Of a DNA stretch of 64,000 bases, positions 34,714-43,269 are shown piece after piece; positions within the stretch are counted from its first letter, which is position 1, and each line of letters begins with the position of its first letter. A model generated the notes under the pieces. That model did no database searches. It was given only the letters and a program-made list of their open reading frames with translations, and was not told where the DNA came from. Position numbers and translations under genes: made by a program. The DNA is taken from NCBI RefSeq assembly GCF_014235875.1, contig NZ_JACJUK010000001.1, forward strand, positions 620,001 through 684,000, read 5' to 3'. Source of the DNA: Croceivirga lutea (GTDB taxonomy: Bacteria > Bacteroidota > Bacteroidia > Flavobacteriales > Flavobacteriaceae).

Positions 34714-35979
34714 ATGAAACTTCGATTTACCCTCATTTTATTAGTATTCATTTCAATTTTAGCATGTAAAAACAGTAAAAACGTTAGTGGCTATCAAGGC
34801 CAAGGGCCAAACCCTATTGTGTCGACAAAAACTAAACCGGTACAAAAGCAGTGGAAAGGTATTTGGGCATTTCAAGATAGTACTGTATTCTTTAGTAATA
34901 CCTTTGATGGAGCTAGACTAAACGGGGTGGCTCATAATGGTGGTAACTCTTACACTATTTGGATAACAGCCGAAAATACCCCAATTAATCCAAGTCCTTG
35001 GTATGCATTTAAAGTTTGGAGCAAAGAAGCTAAGGATATAACGGTAAATTTTACTTATCAAGAAAGTAGAAGTAGGTACTATCCTAAAATAAGTTCTGAT
35101 GGTATTAATTTTAAAAAACTGGATAGTACGCAATATAAAATTATCAATCCTGGTGAAGGCGAATTTGGTATAAAGGCTGCTCCTGAACAAATTGAAATTA
35201 GCTTAGCAGTAAATAAAAAACCTCTTTTGGTTTCCGCTCAAGAATTATACACCTCATCACGAGTAAAGCAATGGATAGATACACTTTCTCAAAAAGAATT
35301 TATTTCTAATTATGAAATTGGAAAAAGTAGAGAAGGTAGACCTATGAATTTAATGAAGATTTCTGAAAGCGATACCAAACAAGCTTTGGTTATTATTTCT
35401 CGCCAACACCCACCAGAAGTTACAGGGTTTTTAGCCATGAAATCATTTGTAGAAACCTTAGCTGGTGATTCTGAACAAGCTATATCTTTTAGAAAAAAGT
35501 TTACGGTTTATAATGTACCACTGATGAATCCTGATGGCGTTGACAATGGTAATTGGCGCCATAATATGGGTGGAATTGACTTAAACAGAGATTGGTTTAA
35601 ATTTAATCAACCTGAGACAAGGGCGGTTAGAGATTTTTTAGCTTCCAAAGCCGATGAAGGAGTTGAATTTGTTTTTGGAGCTGACTTTCATTCAACGTGG
35701 GATGACATTTATTATCCCTTAGATTCGACCATCACTGGCCAGAAAGGACAAATAGTATTTGATTGGATTACTAGTATTAGCAGTAGATTACCAAAAAAAC
35801 AAACAAATGTGAGTGCTTCTTCTAAATTACACCCAACTATGGTATCTCGTAATCACTTTTATGCTGCACATGAAATGCCCGCAATAGTCTTTGAACTGGG
35901 GGATAATACGCCAAGAGACTTTTTGAAAGAAAAGGGAAAAGTAGCAGCGGAAGAACTTATGCGCTTACTTATGGAGTAA
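34714..35979 (+). CDS. M14 family zinc carboxypeptidase, lipoprotein
   Basis: This 421-residue exported metallocarboxypeptidase has a lipobox ISILAC with the modified cysteine at residue 18. An N-terminal beta domain (about 45-175) is followed by the M14 catalytic domain with the zinc ligands H232 and E235 in RQHPPE and H326 in DFHSTW, substrate-binding residues in NRDWF at 291-295, and the general base E394 in FELGDN. ATG 34714 was chosen because it gives a clean lipoprotein signal and earlier frames run through the promoter at 34593. It is likely a periplasmic or surface peptidase acting on peptides or cell-wall peptides. Confidence 0.9.
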   Translation: MKLRFTLILLVFISILACKNSKNVSGYQGQGPNPIVSTKTKPVQKQWKGIWAFQDSTVFFSNTFDGARLNGVAHNGGNSYTIWITAENTPINPSPWYAFKVWSKEAKDITVNFTYQESRSRYYPKISSDGINFKKLDSTQYKIINPGEGEFGIKAAPEQIEISLAVNKKPLLVSAQELYTSSRVKQWIDTLSQKEFISNYEIGKSREGRPMNLMKISESDTKQALVIISRQHPPEVTGFLAMKSFVETLAGDSEQAISFRKKFTVYNVPLMNPDGVDNGNWRHNMGGIDLNRDWFKFNQPETRAVRDFLASKADEGVEFVFGADFHSTWDDIYYPLDSTITGQKGQIVFDWITSISSRLPKKQTNVSASSKLHPTMVSRNHFYAAHEMPAIVFELGDNTPRDFLKEKGKVAAEELMRLLME

Positions 35980-36009
35980 TAAAACGTTAAAAATGGAAGT
36001 AATAATCTT

Positions 36010-39000
36010 CTAGCTCTTAACGTAATTGGCTTTATATCGCCAGTAACTAATTCCTCCTAGAATTAATACACCTAAAACAATGTATTTTACATAGTCAGGC
36101 GTAATAGCAGCAGAACCAGATTGGGCATAGCTATGTAAACCAACCAGATAGAAGTTTACTCCAAAATACGTCATCATAATACTACCATAGGCAACTACAC
36201 TCATAAAATTGTAAATCCACTTTCCGCGAAGTCCAGGAACAAAACGCATGTGAATAACAAAAGCGTAAACCATTATAGAGACTAATGCCCAGGTTTCTTT
36301 TGGATCCCAACCCCAATAACGGCCCCAACTTTCGTTGGCCCATTGTCCACCAAGAAAGTTACCAATAGTTAACATAACCAAACCAATAGTCAAAGAAAGC
36401 TCATTGATAATGGTTAATTCTTGTAAGTTTAAATCCATTCGTTTTTTATTCTTTTTATTGGTAAGAATTATAAGTAAGAGCGCTGTAACCCCTAATATCA
36501 TACCTACGGTAAGTGGACCATAACTACCTACAATTACAGCTACATGAATCATTAACCAATAACTATCTAAAACAGGAACAAGATTTGCAATCGCAGGGTC
36601 TACCCAACTTTGATGAGCAATCCATAACAACATTGCAGCAACAAAGGCACTAGCAGAAAGGGTTAAATCACTTTTCTTCATAAAAAGTAAGCCCATACCC
36701 ATTGTGGCCCAAGCAACATATAAAATACTCTCGTAAGCATTACTCCAAGGGGCGTGCCCAGATATATACCAACGAAGCAGTAATCCGGCGGTATGCCAAA
36801 TAAAGAAGAGTACTATTGTTCCTTTTAAAACATAGGTAGCTGCTTTCCACAACTCTCTATCCTTAAAAATTCTAAATACTAGAACAAAAAATAGAAGTGC
36901 CCCTATTAAACCATAATAGCGATAAAGTCTATTAAAGATATCTAGCTTATTATATAGTATTTCTGTTTGTATCCTCTTATCTGAAGGTAAAACTTCAGCA
37001 CCATGATTTTTTTGATTTTGCTTAAACGCTTCTAAAAGCTTATCTGGTGTTGCGTAATTTTTACTATTAATTGCCCCTTGTACAGAGTTTAAATAATAAG
37101 GAATGGAATTCTGCATAAAGTTGGCATACAATGAATCTTGAACTGTATATTGGCCCGAACGATACTCAATCGGGGATATCCATTTGTTATTTTCATCATC
37201 TAATAGCGGGTATATTTTTAAAATTTCTCCGCTAAGCGCCATATTCAATAAGCTAAAACGCTCATGTGTTTTAATGAAATCTTTTTGAAATTTACTTGGG
37301 TTTGTAGTTGCAGTGGCCTCTTCTAAATAAGGCTTTAATTTGTACATACCTGTGGCATCAAAAAGTTGGGTAGCCTTTATAAATTTTTCAGTTTTATCAA
37401 CTCCTATAATTTCTCTAATACTATCATTCTGTCTAAAATCTATACTAATAAATTTAGTGTTATACCAAGCAGCAGGATTCATCATCATAGAGATAAAAAC
37501 TTGGTCAGAATTCATATTCTTGAATTTGTCTTTACCGCTTAACTTTCGTAACAATTCCGAAGTAAACGTATGCAGCGGTTTCATTCTACCACCTTCATCT
37601 TGAACAACTAAAGCACCAAACTTATCTGCATGTTCTTCACTAACCGTGGTTGCTTTTAAAATGCTATCAATTTGAACATCTGTAGGCATGGTATTATGTG
37701 CCTCTACGCCATCACCTTGTTGTGCAATTGTAATTCCAAAAAACAAAAAGGCCATAACACCTAAAACTGCTTTTTTAGATTTTACTTTTTCTAAAGATGT
37801 TGCTAGTTTTCTAAAACGAGTATCTCCAAAGAACATAATACCCATTAAGCCAATGTAAAGTAAAAAATAGCCTACATAGGTTATCCAAGTACCCCACTGG
37901 TCGTGATTTACAGATAGTACCGTTCCCTTTTCATCGGGCATAAAGCTAGCTTGAAAAAAACGATACCCTCTATGGTCTAAGATATTATTCATAAAAATAT
38001 CATAATCAAAAGAACGCTCATCTTCAACGGTAACCTTACTCATAAAAGACTTGTAACTACTTACTGTACCTGGATACTTCTCTGCAATAAAGTCGTTCAA
38101 TTTTACCTTAAAAGGCAATTCGTATTCTTTAGAACCATATTTCAATGCTACCTCTAGCCCACCAACTTTTATTTTATCAGTAAAATTTGCCGGACCTTTG
38201 CCGCCTAAAATGGTAACTTCTTTAGATTCATTACCAACAGTAACATTTACCACTAAACCATTTGCTGTCTCCTCAGTAATTTCATTTTTAGGAACTTCAA
38301 CTATACCGTATTCTCCTTCAACTACAGGTTCAGGAATTACAAATTGCATACCGGCCATATTGTATAAAGAACGTAGCTGTAGCGTTTGTAAACTATCTGC
38401 AATAACTTCTCCTTGAAATTGGTCTGCCATTCGCATAAAACCACCTTGATATGGGGCTCTAATTTGATAAATAGAATCAGAAGTAAAAATATTTATGGCA
38501 TCTTGAGTTTCATTATTTAGAGCAAATAAAATATTGTGGATTAAACTTACCTGACCATCTTCTAAATAATGTTCATGACGTTGACCATCACCAGCCTCAA
38601 CAATTTTTAGATACTTTTTGCCGCCTTCTTTGGGCACCATTCCTTTTTTTACGCCTTCTATAAAATCTACATAGTCTATACTAAAGTCAATACCATTAAA
38701 CTCACCTTTATACGGAAAATTAGCACGCTTACCTTCTGGTGTAATAATAACGGGTTGCTCGGGTAGTGTTTTACGCATTAATTGCCCATCTATATCACCA
38801 TCAATAAAAGCAGAAATGTAGGTTTTATCAGAGTAAAAAATGTTTTCTGATTGCCCTTCACGTATTGGCATTACGCCTTCATAACTTATGTATCTGGTTA
38901 CAAATGCCCCAAGTATTATTAAAATCCATGAGAGGTGTAGTACTAGTACTGGCCATTTTTTCCATTGCAGCAATTTATATCTAGAAATATTACCTAGAAA

Positions 39001-39183
39001 ATTGATTACAAAAAAGAGCATTATAGCTTCGAACCACTTTGCGTTGTAGATAAAAATTCTTGCAGTTTCAGTACTATATTTGCTTTCTATAAATGTGCCT
39101 ATACCCATTGCAGCAGCAAAAACAATAAAAAGCAGGGCCATTAAACGTGTAGAGAAAAGGTACTTCTTCAGAAAATCAAGCAT
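36010..39183 (-). CDS. ccsBA: fused cytochrome c biogenesis protein CcsBA (ResB-CcsA)
   Basis: This 1057-residue membrane protein fuses the two parts of the system II haem-handling and cytochrome c synthase complex. The N-terminal half resembles ResB/CcsB, with early transmembrane helices, a large periplasmic domain and a helix near residue 440. The C-terminal half is CcsA with about eight helices and the haem-binding WWD-type motif in GRYWGWDPKETWAL, plus flanking histidines. Fused forms are known in epsilonproteobacteria and Bacteroidetes. An upstream TTG at 39207 lies inside a TATTTTTG promoter element, so ATG 39183 is preferred. It is needed for covalent haem attachment to periplasmic c-type cytochromes. 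Confidence 0.92.
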   Translation of the reverse strand: MLDFLKKYLFSTRLMALLFIVFAAAMGIGTFIESKYSTETARIFIYNAKWFEAIMLFFVINFLGNISRYKLLQWKKWPVLVLHLSWILIILGAFVTRYISYEGVMPIREGQSENIFYSDKTYISAFIDGDIDGQLMRKTLPEQPVIITPEGKRANFPYKGEFNGIDFSIDYVDFIEGVKKGMVPKEGGKKYLKIVEAGDGQRHEHYLEDGQVSLIHNILFALNNETQDAINIFTSDSIYQIRAPYQGGFMRMADQFQGEVIADSLQTLQLRSLYNMAGMQFVIPEPVVEGEYGIVEVPKNEITEETANGLVVNVTVGNESKEVTILGGKGPANFTDKIKVGGLEVALKYGSKEYELPFKVKLNDFIAEKYPGTVSSYKSFMSKVTVEDERSFDYDIFMNNILDHRGYRFFQASFMPDEKGTVLSVNHDQWGTWITYVGYFLLYIGLMGIMFFGDTRFRKLATSLEKVKSKKAVLGVMAFLFFGITIAQQGDGVEAHNTMPTDVQIDSILKATTVSEEHADKFGALVVQDEGGRMKPLHTFTSELLRKLSGKDKFKNMNSDQVFISMMMNPAAWYNTKFISIDFRQNDSIREIIGVDKTEKFIKATQLFDATGMYKLKPYLEEATATTNPSKFQKDFIKTHERFSLLNMALSGEILKIYPLLDDENNKWISPIEYRSGQYTVQDSLYANFMQNSIPYYLNSVQGAINSKNYATPDKLLEAFKQNQKNHGAEVLPSDKRIQTEILYNKLDIFNRLYRYYGLIGALLFFVLVFRIFKDRELWKAATYVLKGTIVLFFIWHTAGLLLRWYISGHAPWSNAYESILYVAWATMGMGLLFMKKSDLTLSASAFVAAMLLWIAHQSWVDPAIANLVPVLDSYWLMIHVAVIVGSYGPLTVGMILGVTALLLIILTNKKNKKRMDLNLQELTIINELSLTIGLVMLTIGNFLGGQWANESWGRYWGWDPKETWALVSIMVYAFVIHMRFVPGLRGKWIYNFMSVVAYGSIMMTYFGVNFYLVGLHSYAQSGSAAITPDYVKYIVLGVLILGGISYWRYKANYVKS

Positions 39184-39204
39184 GACATTTGTTCTATCAG
39201 CATG

Positions 39205-39212
39205 CAAAAATA
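39205..39212 (-). promoter_or_regulatory. -7 promoter element for ccsBA
   Basis: The minus strand reads TATTTTTG, matching TAnnTTTG, and ends 21 bases before the ATG at 39183. It gives ccsBA its own transcript, independent of the decayed globin gene upstream. Confidence 0.55.
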
Positions 39213-39280
39213 AGGCATAGAATGATAGTTCTTAATACCAAATTATATAAAAGAAATTTAAATTATTTGAGACCTTTAAA

Positions 39281-39690
39281 TTAGTGAGGTCTAGCTTGAA
39301 AAAGATTGATATAAAAAAAGGTGCCCACAATGCGAGCTCTATTTTTGGCGATATTGGTTTTTCACCCTTAAAAAGGGAGTCTAGTGTTTTAAACCATAGA
39401 TTTAACCAAACTCCAAAGTGCATTTCATTTATCGTATAATTTTCTGCAGCATCTACTTTTTTGTGCACTTGCAAGGGATTACCCTAAAATTTAGCTACAA
39501 AAAATAAATTGGTTTCCCAAAAATCAGTCTAACCCTTCAAATGTTCTGGCCAATTATTTATGTGTTTATTAAAATTTGGCCCCACCAAATCATTCTTTCT
39601 AACCTCAGCGTAAAAAGTGTTCACCAATTTATAAACATCCGCTCTATTTTCTAGGTCTTTCAACATAGTATCCTTGCTTTCTTGGCGCAT
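39281..39690 (-). pseudogene. decayed group III truncated haemoglobin gene
   Basis: Reading the minus strand from ATG 39690 gives a protein that closely follows group III truncated haemoglobins: NRADVYKLVNTFYAEVRKNDLVGPNFN, then NNWPEHLKG, a TAG stop at codon 54 (39531-39529), TDFWETNLFFVAKF, a second TAG at codon 69 (39486-39484), GNP with a probable proximal histidine H76, and HFGVWLNLWFKTLDSLFKGEKP. Near 39345 the frame is lost by one base; in the other frame it continues AKNRARIVGTFFYINLFQ and stops at 39281. Two stops and a frameshift mean no full globin can be made. The conserved pieces at every family position argue for recent loss. It lies between ccsBA and the DUF2520 gene. Confidence 0.85.
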
Positions 39691-39751
39691 TAAATTTACT
39701 AACTAACGTGTTTTAGTGTTGAAAAAAGTTACCTACTCTCAAAACAAATTT

Positions 39752-39759
39752 TACATTTG
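39752..39759 (+). promoter_or_regulatory. -7 promoter element for the DUF2520 operon
   Basis: TACATTTG is an exact TAnnTTTG match that ends only three bases before the ATG at 39763. If used, transcription would begin at or within the first codons, so the message would be leaderless or start further downstream. No good -33 box is visible. Confidence 0.45.
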
Positions 39760-39762
39760 AGC

Positions 39763-40509
39763 ATGCATTCAATTGTTTTATTAGGTTCAGGAAATGTTGC
39801 ACATCACCTATTTGCAGTATTACAACCTTATATTATACAGGTTTATGCAAGAAATGCAGAAAATCTAAAGTCTTTTTCACAAGTAAAAACCACTACTAAA
39901 AAGAATGAAATTGCCGATGCCGATGTATACATTATTGCGGTAAATGACGATGCTATAGAAGAGGTTTCTACACTCCTAACCTCAAAATCTGGTCTAGTTG
40001 TTCATACTTCGGGTAGTGTTAGCATAAACGCTATTGTTACTTCTAGAAAAGGCGTTTTTTATCCGTTGCAAACCTTTACTAAAGGTAAAAAGCTAGATTT
40101 TAAAAACATACCTCTTTGTATTGAAGCACAACGTATAGAAGATTATGAGTTATTGGAAAAAATAGGTGGTAGTATTTCTAATTTAGTTCGAAAAATTTCT
40201 ACCAAGCAGCGTCAAACCTTGCATGTTGCAGCGGTATTTGTGAATAACTTTAGTAACCATCTTTTTTATTTAGCAGAAGAAATTTGTGCACAAGATGCAA
40301 TTGAATTTAATTTGCTGAAACCGCTTATAGAAGAAACAGTGGCAAAAATTCAGGATTTATCTCCTAAAAAAGCCCAAACCGGTCCTGCAAAACGAAATGA
40401 CGAAAAAACAATGCATCGGCATTTACAGCAATTAACAGCAGAAAATAATAAGAAAATATACCAGCTTTTAAGCCAGTCTATTCAAAAAACCTATGAAGAA
40501 AAACTATAA
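39763..40509 (+). CDS. Rossmann-like and DUF2520 domain protein
   Basis: This 248-residue soluble protein has an N-terminal Rossmann fold beginning at once with SIVLLGSGNVAHHL (NADP-type glycine motif) and a C-terminal helical DUF2520 domain from about residue 125 (RQTLHVAAVFVNNFSNHLFYLAEEI). The architecture resembles 6-phosphogluconate/ketopantoate reductase-like oxidoreductases, but no reaction is known. ATG 39763 is used in place of the TTG at 39757 because the latter lies in the promoter box. The 3' end overlaps the KdsC-like gene by 17 bases, opening a three-gene operon with KdsC and Maf. Confidence 0.88.
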   Translation: MHSIVLLGSGNVAHHLFAVLQPYIIQVYARNAENLKSFSQVKTTTKKNEIADADVYIIAVNDDAIEEVSTLLTSKSGLVVHTSGSVSINAIVTSRKGVFYPLQTFTKGKKLDFKNIPLCIEAQRIEDYELLEKIGGSISNLVRKISTKQRQTLHVAAVFVNNFSNHLFYLAEEICAQDAIEFNLLKPLIEETVAKIQDLSPKKAQTGPAKRNDEKTMHRHLQQLTAENNKKIYQLLSQSIQKTYEEKL

Positions 40510-41020
40510 AGAATATCTAAAAGACATTACCACATTTGTATTTGATGTAGATGGTGTTTTTACAGATGGTTCAGTATTAATTACAGAAACGGGAGAATTG
40601 TTACGAAAAATGAGCGTAAAAGACGGGTATGCGCTAAAAACTGCAATTCAAAAAGGATATAATGTTTGCATAATTACTGGTGGTACTAATGAAGGTGTAA
40701 AAACAAGACTTAAGGGTCTTGGCGTAACCGATATTTACATGGGTGCCCACCACAAACAAGACCAGTTAGATGAATATTTAGATATCTACGACATTAACCC
40801 AGAAAATGTGGTTTACATGGGTGATGATATGCCTGATATACCGCCCATGAAGATGGTAAAATTAGCCACTTGCCCGCAAAACGCTATACCTGAAGTTAAG
40901 GTAATCTGTGATTATGTATCGCATAAAAATGGAGGCGATGGTTGTGTTAGAGATATCATAGAACAAGTAATGAAAGTTAGAGGCGACTGGAATGCAAATT
41001 TTAGTGCAAAAAATGACTAA
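40493..41020 (+). CDS. kdsC: KdsC-like HAD phosphatase (3-deoxy-D-manno-octulosonate 8-phosphate phosphatase)
   Basis: This 175-residue HAD-superfamily phosphatase has no cap domain and shows the KdsC pattern: FDVDGVFTDG with nucleophile D18 and D20, IITGG for motif II, and YMGDDMPDIPPM for the metal-binding motif IV. KdsC releases phosphate from KDO-8-phosphate for lipopolysaccharide core synthesis; members also act on other 8-phosphate or 9-phosphate ulosonic acids. It overlaps its neighbours on both sides within the DUF2520-kdsC-maf operon. Confidence 0.88.
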   Translation: MKKNYKEYLKDITTFVFDVDGVFTDGSVLITETGELLRKMSVKDGYALKTAIQKGYNVCIITGGTNEGVKTRLKGLGVTDIYMGAHHKQDQLDEYLDIYDINPENVVYMGDDMPDIPPMKMVKLATCPQNAIPEVKVICDYVSHKNGGDGCVRDIIEQVMKVRGDWNANFSAKND

Positions 41021-41606
41021 AAACCCATTAGCAAAACACCTAGAAGGTAAGAAAGTAATACTTGCTTCTGGTTCTCCTCGAAGAAAAAAATTCTTTGAAG
41101 ATTTTGGCGTTGATTTTGAAATTCGACTAAAATCTGTTGAAGAGGTTTATCCAGAAAATTTAAAAGCTGCTCAAATTTCTGATTTTCTTGCAGAATTAAA
41201 AGCATCTGTTTTCGAAGGAACATTAAAAAAAAATGAAATCCTCATCACCTCTGATACTGTTGTGTGGCATAATGGCGAATCTTTGGCAAAAGCTTCGAAT
41301 GAACAAGAAGCTATTAAGATGCTCCATAAACTATCTGGGCAATGGCATCAGGTAATTACGTCAGTATGTTTTACAACAACTACAAAACGGCAAACCGTAA
41401 ATGCTTTAACAAAAGTTAAGTTTAAAGTCTTAACTACCCAAGAAATCAACTTTTATATTGAAAAGTATAAACCCTTTGATAAGGCAGGTGCATATGGCAT
41501 ACAAGAGTGGATAGGTGCTATAGGTATAGAAGAAATTAATGGTGCCTATAATACAGTTGTTGGTCTACCTACCCATCTTGTTTACAAAACCTTACTAGAG
41601 CTTTAA
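41013..41606 (+). CDS. Maf family nucleoside triphosphate pyrophosphatase
   Basis: This 197-residue enzyme hydrolyses non-canonical or pyrimidine nucleoside triphosphates. It has the N-terminal ILASGSPRRKKFF motif, the acidic ITSDTVVWHNGE segment with the catalytic aspartate, and KAGAYGIQEWIGA near the C-terminus, all typical of Maf/YhdE. ATG 41013 lies next to the KdsC stop and matches the usual short N-terminus; ATG 40992 in the same frame would add seven residues. It is the last gene of the operon. Confidence 0.9.
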   Translation: MTKNPLAKHLEGKKVILASGSPRRKKFFEDFGVDFEIRLKSVEEVYPENLKAAQISDFLAELKASVFEGTLKKNEILITSDTVVWHNGESLAKASNEQEAIKMLHKLSGQWHQVITSVCFTTTTKRQTVNALTKVKFKVLTTQEINFYIEKYKPFDKAGAYGIQEWIGAIGIEEINGAYNTVVGLPTHLVYKTLLEL

Positions 41607-41670
41607 TTTTGTAAAGTTCATGCAAATGTTATAAAACGTTAAGATGTATTCATTGCTGGGAAGGCTATTC

Positions 41671-41678
41671 TAACTTTG
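41671..41678 (+). promoter_or_regulatory. -7 promoter element for lipoprotein and MscS genes
   Basis: TAACTTTG matches TAnnTTTG and lies 14 bases before the ATG at 41693. A TTG at 41653-41655 could be the -33 box, with a short 15-base spacer. Confidence 0.5.
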
Positions 41679-41692
41679 TTAAAAACTGAATT

Positions 41693-42649
41693 ATGAAAAC
41701 CCATATACAATTAACTATCAAATTAGTAGTGTTAAGCTTTGTAGTTACCTTTTTAAGTAGTTGCATGGAGCAAAAGAAGGAAGAGCATAAAGAAATAGCA
41801 TCTGCCGAAATTCTCAAAGTTGAAGAGAAAACAGAGCCCAAAAAACCACTTTCTAAAGAATTTAAATCATATTGGTATGCGGGTGAAGCTGAAATAACAT
41901 CTTATAAATTGGAGCAAGCCCGCTATGGTGAACTTCGAGAAGGCAATGCTGTACTTATTTATGTTACTGAGCCTTTCTTACCAGAAATTCAAGTTAAAGC
42001 AGACAAGGCTTCAAAAACTAATATTCCAGTACTCAAACTAAATGCTACAAAGAATTTTCTAACAGGTATTTATCCGTACTCAATAATGAGCAGTACGTTT
42101 TACCCAGTATATGATAATCAACATGCCATTAAAACAAGCTTATCTATGCAAGAATGGTGTGGTCATGTATATGCGCAACTCAACAATAGAGAACAGTTTG
42201 AGATAACTTCGCATTCGTATTTTGAGAATGAAGCGGACCAAAATTTAAATTTAGATAAAGTAGTATTAGAAAACGAAATTTGGAATAAGATTAGAATAAA
42301 CCCAGAAGACCTACCTAAAGGAAATATTAAACTTTTACCCTCATTAGAATTTTTTAGGTTAAAACATGTAAAAATTCAAGCACAAGAAGCTCTTGCCAAC
42401 TTAGAAGAAGTAAACGGATTAACCACATATACCATAGATTATAAAAACATAGAAAGAAAGCTTAGTATTACATTTTCTTCTAACTTTCCATATGAAATTG
42501 AAGGGTGGACAGAAGAATACATAAGCGGATTTGGTCCAAAGGCGAAACTAATGAAGTCAACAGCTACTAAATTAAAAAGCCTAAAAACTCCGTATTGGAG
42601 ACAAAACAGCATAATTGACACTAAGTTGAGAAAAGACTTGGATTTGTAA
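41693..42649 (+). CDS. lipoprotein of unknown function
   Basis: I do not recognise a characterised family for this 318-residue protein. It has a lipoprotein signal with lipobox LSSC and lipidated C24, followed by a charged linker (MEQKKEEHKE) and a mature domain beginning LSKEFKSYWYAGEAEITSYKLEQARYGELREGNAVLIYVTEPF. Homologues next to maf are sometimes labelled 'septum formation inhibitor Maf' by name transfer; nothing here resembles Maf itself. It has its own promoter and is followed four bases later by the small MscS gene, so those two are probably co-transcribed. Confidence 0.8.
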   Translation: MKTHIQLTIKLVVLSFVVTFLSSCMEQKKEEHKEIASAEILKVEEKTEPKKPLSKEFKSYWYAGEAEITSYKLEQARYGELREGNAVLIYVTEPFLPEIQVKADKASKTNIPVLKLNATKNFLTGIYPYSIMSSTFYPVYDNQHAIKTSLSMQEWCGHVYAQLNNREQFEITSHSYFENEADQNLNLDKVVLENEIWNKIRINPEDLPKGNIKLLPSLEFFRLKHVKIQAQEALANLEEVNGLTTYTIDYKNIERKLSITFSSNFPYEIEGWTEEYISGFGPKAKLMKSTATKLKSLKTPYWRQNSIIDTKLRKDLDL

Positions 42650-42653
42650 ATAC

Positions 42654-43196
42654 ATGGAAAAATACGTTTTTCAATATCAATCTGAACTGCTAGGCACATT
42701 AATTTGTTTAGCAGTTTTTTTAATTCTAAGGTTTATAACCGTTAAAACCATTAGGAGAATAGGACGAATAAGTGATTTAAACCAAGTTCGTACCCGTTTG
42801 GTTATCACTTATATCAGCTTTGCACTATTTGCCATTTTGGTTATTGTAATTGTTCTCATTTGGGGCGTAAATATTAGGGAAATTGGTTTAATAGTTTCCT
42901 CCATATTTGCGGTCTTAGGTGTAGCTCTTTTTGCTACCTGGTCAGTATTAAGTAATATTACTTCAGGGATAATATTGTTTTTTTATTTTCCCTATAAAAT
43001 AGGAGACCGAATACGTATACAAGACAAAGACTTTCCAGAAGAAGCTATAATCGTAGACATTAAAGCCTTTAACGTTAATCTTTTAAAAGAGAATGGCGAA
43101 TTGTTAATCTACCCCAACAACCTTCTTTTGCAAAAAGGTGTAGTACTTATACAAAAGCAAGTAGCTACAGATGAAGATTTTGAGCCTCATCTTTAG
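42654..43196 (+). CDS. small mechanosensitive channel (MscS-like) protein
   Basis: This 180-residue membrane protein has three hydrophobic helices, the third of which (IVSSIFAVLGVALFATWSVLSNITSGIILF) has the glycine/alanine-rich look of the MscS pore helix, followed by a beta domain (GDRIRIQDKDFPEEAIIVDI...LIYPNNLLLQKG). It lacks the large C-terminal cage of full-length MscS. It probably acts in osmotic protection in the inner membrane. It follows the lipoprotein gene by four bases. Confidence 0.85.
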   Translation: MEKYVFQYQSELLGTLICLAVFLILRFITVKTIRRIGRISDLNQVRTRLVITYISFALFAILVIVIVLIWGVNIREIGLIVSSIFAVLGVALFATWSVLSNITSGIILFFYFPYKIGDRIRIQDKDFPEEAIIVDIKAFNVNLLKENGELLIYPNNLLLQKGVVLIQKQVATDEDFEPHL

Positions 43197-43242
43197 GGTG
43201 TTAAAGAAGTTCTAAACAAAAATAATCCCGTTTTAAACTTAT

Positions 43243-43250
43243 TATATTTG
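43243..43250 (+). promoter_or_regulatory. -7 promoter element for the PIG-L operon
   Basis: TATATTTG matches TAnnTTTG and ends 19 bases before the ATG at 43270. It heads a three-gene transcript of PIG-L deacetylase, a small membrane protein and a symporter. Confidence 0.6.
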
Positions 43251-43269
43251 AGATTCAAATTAACCAACT

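Noticed and set aside
39232-39474. 80-residue open frame on the minus strand
   Set aside because: It is the middle of the decayed globin gene, opened by a TTG after the second stop and read out of frame after the frameshift; it is not an independent gene.
41693-42649. Second Maf protein (septum formation inhibitor)
   Set aside because: It is a lipoprotein with no Maf motif; the name appears to be carried over from the neighbouring maf gene.
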